64,000 bases of DNA from an uncultured Bacteroidales bacterium (lineage in GTDB: Bacteria > Bacteroidota > Bacteroidia > Bacteroidales > Bacteroidaceae), in assembly GCA_902799655.1 (NCBI GenBank), contig CADCBH010000004.1, positions 151,847 to 215,846 of the forward strand, written 5' to 3'. The number at the start of each line of letters is the position of its first letter. The stretch's first letter is position 1. The translations under genes were made by a program, and so were the position numbers. Of this stretch, positions 17,385-24,512 are shown in pieces. The notes below the pieces were generated by a model, which saw only the letters and a list, made by a program, of their open reading frames with translations, did not search any database and had not been told where the DNA came from.

Positions 17385-17972
17385 ATGATGGAGAGTAGTC
17401 AATACGAAGCCAGCAAGCTCAGTGGTCGCAACAGACGGCTGCTTTATGAGTGGCAGAAGTTGGAGGAGGGTCTCAAAGGCCGCCCCGACATCAACTGGCG
17501 CGTAGAGCGTACCAATGCCGACGGTCTGCCCGTCAGCTACCGCATCGACTACTACCAGCGTAGCATCTGCGGCGTTACCGACGTAGCACATCTCAACGAG
17601 GAAGGCGTGACCAACAAACCGCTCTATGCCGACCATTTCGTGATGATGCTCGACCTGCCCGCCAAATACCCCTGCGTGGACGGAGCGCCTGTGCTACACT
17701 TCCTCACCGCTGATAACGGCGAGGAGATGCCCCACCCCTGGCACCCCAACATCCGATACTTCGGAGCCTTTGCAGGCAGGGTATGCATCAATATGGTCGA
17801 CACCTATACCGACCTGCTGTGGGGCGTCAGGCGCGTAGCAGCTTACCTGCGCTACGACACCTATCACGCCACACTGGAGGCGCCCTTCCCCGAGGACTTG
17901 CAGGTAGCCGCCTGGGTACGCCAGCAGGGGGAACCCAATGGATGGGTGAGAGTTGAACGAATAGAAAATTGA
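17385..17972 (+). CDS. E2-like ubiquitin-conjugating protein
   Basis: A 195-residue protein with the UBC fold signature in order: a long first helix (NRRLLYEWQKLEEGL), strands, LPAKYPCVDGAPVLHFLT (compare YPF-x-P-P-x-V-x-F-x-T), HPNI (120-123) and the active-site segment GRVCIN with Cys134. Then come LLWGVRRVAAYLRY at the position of the conserved Trp and helix 3, and EAPFPEDLQVAAWVRQ at the P-E-x-A region. Asn122 of the HPN oxyanion motif and the catalytic Cys are both kept, so it should be able to carry a ubiquitin-like thioester. Starts at 17385 or the adjacent ATG 17388. It is followed 10 bp later by a secreted-protein gene. Confidence 0.88.
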   Translation: MMESSQYEASKLSGRNRRLLYEWQKLEEGLKGRPDINWRVERTNADGLPVSYRIDYYQRSICGVTDVAHLNEEGVTNKPLYADHFVMMLDLPAKYPCVDGAPVLHFLTADNGEEMPHPWHPNIRYFGAFAGRVCINMVDTYTDLLWGVRRVAAYLRYDTYHATLEAPFPEDLQVAAWVRQQGEPNGWVRVERIEN

Positions 17973-17982
17973 TATAGTATAT

Positions 17983-19167
17983 ATGAAGAAAAAACATACA
18001 ACGAGAAGCATCCGATGGATGAGGAGTCTGATGGTGGCTTGTCTGCTGATGGGCGCTACGATGGCCAAGGCACAGGTGGTCAAAGCCATTACCGTCGCCC
18101 AAGACTCAGCCTATACCGACCATCTGGCTCTCCAGAAAGACAACACCGATAAAGACCTGATGGTCAAGTTCGTGTTCGATGAAGGGAAGAACACCCTGAC
18201 GGTAAGCCTCGTCTCTTACCGCATGTTATTCGTTTTCTGGAACGACACACGCTACAGACAGGCCATCAAGCGTCGCTGGATACGTACCGACGACCTGCCC
18301 TACGTTGTAACGTCGAACCCCACTGACCGCTTCCGACTGACCAAGGAGTGCCGTAATGCACTGCCTAAGCCCTACAAGGACTACATCTTCAAGAAGTGGA
18401 TCTCGGTTGATGGTCTGCAGCCTGCCGAACAGGAGCTGAAGATGGTCAACGACTATATCGAGCAGACGTTCGACATCCAGGGCAAGCGCACCGAGGTGAA
18501 GGTCGAGCTGCACGACTTGTTCCTGATGGATCTCGTCAAGGAGAAAGGTGTCAAGCGCGGCTACGACATCAGTTTCGGACAAGACCTCAAAACTACGTAT
18601 AACGTCACGATACAGCGCAATCCCTGCTTCGGCTTGGACGATGAAATCAAATCATCCCAAAACGCCCTGACAGCCCTGAAGAAGCAATTTAGCAACTTCA
18701 AGAAGCGCTATGGCAAGGGGACGGTATCGTCACAAGAGGGTCTGAAGGCTTTCCAGGAAATCAAGGCCACGATGACCGCCCAGTATCCGAAGAATACCGA
18801 TTACAGCCCATGTCCCGACATCCAGAGTGCCCGCGACCAGTATAACCTCTATGTCGATTCCATCGCAGCCATCAAGGTACAAGTCAATGAAGCCGGTGGC
18901 GGTTTGGAGCTACTGGGCGGCAGCAAGGGCAGAGCACTCGACACCAAGACCATTCTGGCTAATGCCCGCCATCTGGATAAGATGACCTCACGTTGGCTCA
19001 TCAGCAAAGACGAGTTGGAGCGCGAGGACTTGTCTCACCAGTGTGAGTCGCTTATCAAGGACACCCAGGTATTAATCAATGCCGGCAATCCCCAGAGCAG
19101 TGAGGACCAGAATGCCGTCAAAATATTCCGACAAGCCGAGAAATACTTTAAGAATTCATGCAAGTAA
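17983..19167 (+). CDS. T6SS-associated secreted protein, possible periplasmic complex subunit
   Basis: A 394-residue protein with a clear signal peptide (RSLMVACLLMGATMAKAQ, cleavage near residue 31). A beta-rich domain follows (LMVKFVFDEGKNTLTVSLVSYRMLFVFW, VEVKVELHDLFLMDLVKEKG-type strands), then a basic helical region around 220-260 and a Gly-rich turn (NEAGGGLELLGG). I do not recognise the family. It is between the E2 gene and a coiled-coil membrane protein and overlaps the latter by 10 bp. In Bacteroidetes T6SS the envelope complex is built from TssN/O/P/Q/R rather than TssJ/L/M, and a TssP-like role is possible but not shown. Confidence 0.7.
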   Translation: MKKKHTTRSIRWMRSLMVACLLMGATMAKAQVVKAITVAQDSAYTDHLALQKDNTDKDLMVKFVFDEGKNTLTVSLVSYRMLFVFWNDTRYRQAIKRRWIRTDDLPYVVTSNPTDRFRLTKECRNALPKPYKDYIFKKWISVDGLQPAEQELKMVNDYIEQTFDIQGKRTEVKVELHDLFLMDLVKEKGVKRGYDISFGQDLKTTYNVTIQRNPCFGLDDEIKSSQNALTALKKQFSNFKKRYGKGTVSSQEGLKAFQEIKATMTAQYPKNTDYSPCPDIQSARDQYNLYVDSIAAIKVQVNEAGGGLELLGGSKGRALDTKTILANARHLDKMTSRWLISKDELEREDLSHQCESLIKDTQVLINAGNPQSSEDQNAVKIFRQAEKYFKNSCK

Positions 19168-20024
19168 TCAGACATATACTGTTGTTAGGAGCGCTCTCCC
19201 TCTTCCCGCTCTGCAGTGTGGCTCAGAATCTCGAGTCAGACTCACTCAACGTGGAGATAGAGAGCCGCATGATGCAGTATGCCGACGACCTCAACCAACT
19301 GGCCGTCATCTGTAACATGAACTTCACGTTCTCCAATTCGTCACCGCTCTCCACATCGTATGTCAATGTGCTCAACAGCAAGATGAAGATGGTGCAGGAA
19401 AGCTACAACGCCATAGACATGCGCTGGAACACCTTCACACAGGCCATGCAGGCTGACATTGCCGACAGCGAGAATCTGATGGAGCTCATGACACAGGTGC
19501 AACAGCTGAAGCAAATGGTGGCCGACACGCTGGCGTCGAAGAAACAGAAGGTTGACGCACTCGGAGACTTTGCACATGCCGAGGAGCTCCTCCTCAATCA
19601 GGACAGCACCTACAAGCGACTGTATAAGACAGCCTTCGAGTTGTCGCTTGTCTCCAAGCTCGCCCCCCGACTGGAGAAGGTCAAGGCCAAGGAGCAGGTC
19701 ATCTTCGCCAACCTGCAGAGCAGCTACGAGAAGGCCAAGGCTGCTACGGCCCTTATGCCACAGCTGTCGTCACACATGGAAATCATTGAAGAGAAGTTCA
19801 CCAACCTCAAGGCCATCTCCGAGAAGATACAGGCCATGGAGTACAAGCCGCTGTTCATTCGCCTCAAGGACTACCTGATAGGCTTTGCCTGCGTAGCCAT
19901 CCTCCTGATGTTCGTCAACATGCTGTGGGCTAAACTTCAGGCACTGAAGAAGGCCCGCCAGTCGGCTAAACAGTATCAGGATATGATGCACAACAATGGC
20001 GGACAACAATATCCGACAATATAA
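19158..20024 (+). CDS. T6SS-associated coiled-coil membrane protein
   Basis: A 288-residue protein with an N-terminal signal peptide (HILLLGALSLFPLCSVAQ) and a helical, coiled-coil-prone periplasmic region (about 30-240; for example MELMTQVQQLKQMVADTLASK and LEKVKAKEQVIFANL). One membrane segment near 243-264 (YLIGFACVAILLMFVNMLW) precedes a short basic cytoplasmic tail. This topology would let it span from the periplasm to the cytoplasmic baseplate. It overlaps the upstream gene by 10 bp. It may be the counterpart of TssO or TssQ in the subtype iii envelope complex, which is inference from topology and place. Confidence 0.7.
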   Translation: MQVIRHILLLGALSLFPLCSVAQNLESDSLNVEIESRMMQYADDLNQLAVICNMNFTFSNSSPLSTSYVNVLNSKMKMVQESYNAIDMRWNTFTQAMQADIADSENLMELMTQVQQLKQMVADTLASKKQKVDALGDFAHAEELLLNQDSTYKRLYKTAFELSLVSKLAPRLEKVKAKEQVIFANLQSSYEKAKAATALMPQLSSHMEIIEEKFTNLKAISEKIQAMEYKPLFIRLKDYLIGFACVAILLMFVNMLWAKLQALKKARQSAKQYQDMMHNNGGQQYPTI

Positions 20025-20060
20025 TCACGAGACATCTACATATATAATATAAGGACACCA

Positions 20061-22373
20061 ATGGTACGAAAGATGATACACAGATACCTGCTGACAGCTC
20101 TTGCCGCACTCTGCCTAACGGGGTGCGACCAGATCACAGCCAATATGGACGGCGTTGACGACTACGACCAACTCTTGGAGGAGGTCAAGCCGAAGAAGAA
20201 GGACGCCCTCACCGTCAATAGTGTCAAGTTCTCGCCTGACCACAAGACCTTCACAGTAACGACGAGCCTGAACAGGAGCATCGGCTACAACGAGCTGCAA
20301 GACAGCACGGAGATCAGGTCTGAGGTGAAGGAGACCTACGACGGCATCCCTGAGAGCGTGCTGACGCGCCCACGACTCATCAAGATAGAGAATGTGATGT
20401 CAGAGATGATCAATTCGCACAAGATCATGCTCTTGGCGCTGGTCGACCTGACATTGCCCCAAAGCGACATCAACCATATTCGTGAGCACATCCTTGAGAT
20501 GAGCACCGTCTTCAAGCACAACAACCTGTTCCTCGCTTTCATGCATGGCAAGACTGTCAGCGAAACCATGCCTGCTACCGACTACATCATGGACAACTAC
20601 TTCGTGAAGGGAGCAGAGGACTATGTCTATCTCTACCGCGCCATCCTCGAGAAGAAGACAGAGATTGTCAACAGGTTAGGACCGTGGGCCAATGGTCGCC
20701 AGTGGGTGATGATCACTTTCTCCAACGACAAGATATACAATACAGAGACTGACGAGCCCATCGACCCCGACCACTACCAATTCGAGGAGGAACTGATCAA
20801 GAACGACTCCGTCAACAACGACACGTTTACGGCATTCTACTCCAGCATCCGACGCGGCGACCCCTCCGACGACATCCAGGATATGGGCGTCATCCGCCTT
20901 TTCTGTGAGAAGAGCGGTGGTGAGATGATTAAGAGCTACAACCTCATCTATTTCGAGGACCAGCTGTTCAAGGCGTTCAAACTGCCTGCCACAGACTACC
21001 GCTTCACCTTCGAGAACCCCGATGGTAAGGTCTATCGTGGCGGAGTACACATGCTGACGACCAATTTCTATAGCGCAGAAAACGACACCCTCATATCCTC
21101 CTTCTCAACGACTATTACTGAGGGCAACCCCTATAACCCCATCATCGTCAACGGACAGAGTCTGTTACAGGTCATTCCGCAGGGTATCCTGCTGGGCTTC
21201 GCCATCCTGCTGCTGGTCTATTTCATCATCCAGATGGTCATACCGCATATCAGCTATCGCATCTTCCTTAAGAAGTACGTGATGCGCTATACGGGCAACA
21301 GCATGAGTGTGCGCAACCACATGGTCCATGAGTCGTGCTACCTCTGCAAGGCGCCCTTTGTCATGGGCGAAGAGATTGTGGTGAAGTGCGAGCATACCAT
21401 GCACAAGAAATGCTGGGACGAGAACGACTACCATTGTCCTGAATACAGCGACCGCTGCAAGCATGGTCACCACTATTACAACAGGGAATTCCTCTTCGAC
21501 CACCGCAACGCCCCATTCTATCTTAACTGGATGTTGATGGCTGTCATCGCCGCCACTGTCGCTTGGACGCTGTTCACCATCATCGCACCCCATACCCGGC
21601 ATGTATTGCCCTATTTCGGACAGAATATCGCCTTCTTCCTGACAGTGGGTATCTCGATCATGGCCATACGCGCAGGACATATCTTAAACAAGGTTATCGA
21701 AATCATCCTGCGCTCCGCTGTGGCAGCCATACTCAGCTATTTCATCTTCCGACTGTTCGACTACGTTGATGCCCTCTTCCCCATCCCAGGCATGGCATTC
21801 ATCATCGACTGGATTCCGTGGACAGCATCAGGCTTCATCATCGCCTTGTGCGCCACCCTCCGCACCAATATCCATCTGCGCAAGTCGCTCATCATCATCA
21901 GCGTCATCATCGGATTCCTCTCACTCTATGTATGGACCCTGCTCTATGTCGAGATCAGGATGGACTACCGCGTACTCATCCTCTTCAGCTTTATCATCTA
22001 TGCGATGATGCTGACCGCCTGTATCGCCAACATCGCTCCACGCTCACAGCGCTACTTCCTCAAGGTTGAGGGTGCCGTGAAGACGATGGATGTTGCCCTG
22101 TACAAGTGGTTCCGCAGCAATCCCACAATGAGGGTCACCATTGGTAAGTCAGTAGAGTGCAGCCTGCAGCTGTCGTGGGACATCAGCAGCGAACTCGCCC
22201 CCATCCAGGCAGAGATCACCATGGTGAACGAAAGGCTGTGCCTCAAGGCACTCGAGCCTGGCGTCTTCCTCAATGGAGAGCCCGCCCACCTCGACAAGGA
22301 GATCTGGTTGCGCCACGGCATGTCCTTCAACATCGGCAAGACGACCTTCACATACATTGAGAAAGACATTTAG
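20061..22373 (+). CDS. Membrane protein with VWA-like, RING-H2-type and FHA-like domains (candidate E3/T6SS envelope hub)
   Basis: A 770-residue protein ending the operon. It has a signal peptide with lipobox LTGC (Cys22). A periplasmic region at 45-370 includes a VWA-like LLALVDLTLP. TM1 is at about 373-394. A cytoplasmic Cys/His cluster follows: C426-x2-C429-x13-C443-x-H445-x2-H448-x2-C451-x7-C459-x6-C466, which is RING-H2 spacing except for a longer last pair. Six further membrane segments lie at about 487-660, and a cytoplasmic FHA-like domain at 688-768 (RVTIGKS, GVFLNGEP) lacks the usual Arg and His. RING domains recruit E2s, so this could be the E3. The VWA-like and polytopic parts also recall TssR and TssN, possibly fused. 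Alternative: a zinc-stabilised structural protein. Confidence 0.75.
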   Translation: MVRKMIHRYLLTALAALCLTGCDQITANMDGVDDYDQLLEEVKPKKKDALTVNSVKFSPDHKTFTVTTSLNRSIGYNELQDSTEIRSEVKETYDGIPESVLTRPRLIKIENVMSEMINSHKIMLLALVDLTLPQSDINHIREHILEMSTVFKHNNLFLAFMHGKTVSETMPATDYIMDNYFVKGAEDYVYLYRAILEKKTEIVNRLGPWANGRQWVMITFSNDKIYNTETDEPIDPDHYQFEEELIKNDSVNNDTFTAFYSSIRRGDPSDDIQDMGVIRLFCEKSGGEMIKSYNLIYFEDQLFKAFKLPATDYRFTFENPDGKVYRGGVHMLTTNFYSAENDTLISSFSTTITEGNPYNPIIVNGQSLLQVIPQGILLGFAILLLVYFIIQMVIPHISYRIFLKKYVMRYTGNSMSVRNHMVHESCYLCKAPFVMGEEIVVKCEHTMHKKCWDENDYHCPEYSDRCKHGHHYYNREFLFDHRNAPFYLNWMLMAVIAATVAWTLFTIIAPHTRHVLPYFGQNIAFFLTVGISIMAIRAGHILNKVIEIILRSAVAAILSYFIFRLFDYVDALFPIPGMAFIIDWIPWTASGFIIALCATLRTNIHLRKSLIIISVIIGFLSLYVWTLLYVEIRMDYRVLILFSFIIYAMMLTACIANIAPRSQRYFLKVEGAVKTMDVALYKWFRSNPTMRVTIGKSVECSLQLSWDISSELAPIQAEITMVNERLCLKALEPGVFLNGEPAHLDKEIWLRHGMSFNIGKTTFTYIEKDI

Positions 22374-22383
22374 GACAAGCAGA

Positions 22384-22405
22384 CAGGAGCCTTGAGAGGC
22401 TCCTG
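22384..22405 (+). terminator. Terminator of the T6SS baseplate operon
   Basis: CAGGAGCC (22384-22391) pairs perfectly with GGCTCCTG (22398-22405) around a 6-nt loop, 10 bp after the stop of the last T6SS gene. The T-run after it is weak (TATTGCTTTAAT). Confidence 0.7.
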
Positions 22406-22433
22406 TATTGCTTTAATGATGTCATCTTGCTGT

Positions 22434-22711
22434 TGACAGTTGACAGATGACAGTTAAAAAATAAGGCGGTTATAGACTGCTAAGGTAGAAGTAGATGTAA
22501 ATATTTTTATTATATAATTATATATATACTATTAATAATTATATTAATATATAATAATATATATAATAAATAATATAATTAAATATATAATAATAATTCA
22601 ATATATTATAAATAATAATAGAATAATAGAATCATGCTTAGTCAAGCTAAGATAAGCAAAAAGATGAGGGTGATTGGGCATTGTTTTTTAACTGTCATCT
22701 GTCAACTGTCA
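22434..22711. repeat. Perfect 28-bp inverted repeat bracketing an A/T-only block
   Basis: The arm at 22434-22461 begins TGACAGTTGACAGATGACAG and ends in six A. Its exact reverse complement is at 22684-22711. Each arm contains three TGACAG units. The 222 bp between the arms include about 120 bp (22498-22620) made almost only of A and T. No reading frame of note lies inside. The element could be a small non-autonomous mobile element, a protein-binding array or a structured spacer. Positions 22712-22928 hold only weak ~22-bp repeats (22728-22800). Confidence 0.9.
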
Positions 22712-22928
22712 TAACTGTAAGTATTTTGCTGCGAAATAACATAACCTTATGCAGAAATAACATGCCGTTGTTACGCAATAATGTAGGGTTATTACATGCC
22801 CGCAGGACCTCTCTATTTTTTTCTACGAATTCGAAGGAAGCGAAAAGGAGAAGAGACTGACAGCATCAATAAATGATGGCGGCCAGTCTCTTCGTCGTTA
22901 TATGGACTCGAAGTCGATATCAGCAGAC

Positions 22929-24353
22929 TTAGGGTACGTATACGGGGCGGATGGTCATGCCGGTACTACGGTCAATATTATTACTATGAATTGCCTCAGC
23001 GGAACCGAAAGCAAAGCAATAGCCAGCAGTTGTAGTTGATGAAAGCGTTGACAGCCAATAATTACCAAATGTATTTTGATCAGTAGCCGTACCAGCAGTT
23101 GTCGAAGATATTTTCTTACCCGATGCAGGAAGGAATATCTTATTGGAGGTATATCCTTCCTTTTTGCTTGTAATCAAATAGCCAGCAATGCCAGTATTCT
23201 GGTAATTGCTTTCCCATACACATGTGGTATTAGAACCATTAATCAGCTCATCAAATTCTGTCTTGGTTGGAATATGCCAAGCAGTGCCTCTGCTATTCGT
23301 AGCTGCATCGTCAGAAGCTTCGAGGTTTACATCAGCATTAGTATATTTCGTATATGCAGAACCGCTATAATAGGGAGTCTCTGCTTGAGTAAAGGTATAG
23401 GTATCAGTCGTGCTATGACCAGTAGTACCTGCCCAGTAATAGAAATCACCATACCCAGTTTCTGTAGTAGCACCGAGGTTTGTTTTGGCCCACTTGGTAC
23501 CACTGGGAAGACCCAAGTCAACATACTCGTGATTGACGTCGATAGTCTTGCTTATATTATACACCCTAGCTATCAGAGTTGTTGTGCCGCCAAAGGGTAT
23601 ACCATATTGATTCTTAACCATGACCGAAGCACTGCTCAGCGTCTGAGTGGCAACAGGAGCAACAAATTTCAACACGACATCATCGCCACTCGTTTCTGAA
23701 GTAACACTACCAGTACCGCCACCTACGCCAGCAACAGATACTGTGCAAGGAGTACCCGATGCTGTTCCTGACACCTTAATGGTAAAATTCAGGAAAGCGG
23801 TATGCTGATTGAGCTCAAACGAATGGGCACCAAAAGTGCTTGAACCCGTGAGATAGCTATACTTCTTGACAGCCTCATTGACGGCACTTGATGGGCCATC
23901 GGCTACACAAATTGCTGTACTATAGTCGATGCCTGTAACTTTGCCATCACTAATCTGCACGCCTACATTTGAAGTGCCTACCAATGTTGCACTCAAGTTC
24001 GTAGCATCTGTGGGATCAGAACCTGTATAGGTCAGAGTTCCCTCGAACGTCGCATGATTTGTGCCTGCTCCACTTTTTAATTCCAGAGTACCCTTCAAGT
24101 CTGAATAACCTGCATCTGAAGACGATATATAGAGTTTGTCGCCTGTAGCGAAATAGATATCCTTGTTATTGTCAGCCACAGTAGCACGTGTAGCATCACC
24201 TACAGTAGCCGTATAGAAGATGGTTTTAACCTCGGGTTGGGGCTCGGGCTTCGGATCTGCATTAGAGTCGTCGCTACTGCATGCTGTCAGCATCATAGTG
24301 GCGCACATCATGGGCAACCACAGTCTTATCTGTTTCATTATACTTGTTTTCAT
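22929..24353 (-). CDS. Lipoprotein with fimbrillin-like and Fib_succ_major domains
   Basis: A 474-residue surface lipoprotein. The lipobox is MLTAC after MKQIRLWLPMMCATM, followed by a Ser/Asp/Pro/Glu-rich linker. The first half (about 45-270) resembles fimbrillin/Mfa-like proteins: FYTATVGDATRATVADNNKDIYFATGDKLYIS, then HTAFLNFTIKV. The second half (275-474) has the Fibrobacter succinogenes major paralogous domain: YVDLGLPSGTKWAKTNLGA, GDFYYWAG, AWHIPTKTEFDELI, GNYWLST and GMTIRPVY. Many Bacteroidales carry such cell-surface proteins, and the ligand is unknown. It is a single gene, transcribed toward the T6SS operon. The 24354-24512 gap upstream contains only a weak GCTTGTT/AACAAGC hairpin at 24419-24435. 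Confidence 0.85.
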   Translation of the reverse strand: MKTSIMKQIRLWLPMMCATMMLTACSSDDSNADPKPEPQPEVKTIFYTATVGDATRATVADNNKDIYFATGDKLYISSSDAGYSDLKGTLELKSGAGTNHATFEGTLTYTGSDPTDATNLSATLVGTSNVGVQISDGKVTGIDYSTAICVADGPSSAVNEAVKKYSYLTGSSTFGAHSFELNQHTAFLNFTIKVSGTASGTPCTVSVAGVGGGTGSVTSETSGDDVVLKFVAPVATQTLSSASVMVKNQYGIPFGGTTTLIARVYNISKTIDVNHEYVDLGLPSGTKWAKTNLGATTETGYGDFYYWAGTTGHSTTDTYTFTQAETPYYSGSAYTKYTNADVNLEASDDAATNSRGTAWHIPTKTEFDELINGSNTTCVWESNYQNTGIAGYLITSKKEGYTSNKIFLPASGKKISSTTAGTATDQNTFGNYWLSTLSSTTTAGYCFAFGSAEAIHSNNIDRSTGMTIRPVYVP

Positions 24354-24512
24354 ATTGCTTGCAATATTAACTAATCCAAATCCGTTGGACCTTCCATCGC
24401 ATTTATAATTCCACTAGCGCTTGTTTCTAACAAGCAACCCTGCTGTCTCATCTTGATGATGGACAGCTTAGGTGGTTGGTATTCTTTTCTTTTCATCATC
24501 GTAGAGCGCATT

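Noticed and set aside
22434-22711. An insertion sequence
   Set aside because: The inverted-repeat element encodes no transposase, and no target duplication could be seen. I call it only a repeat.
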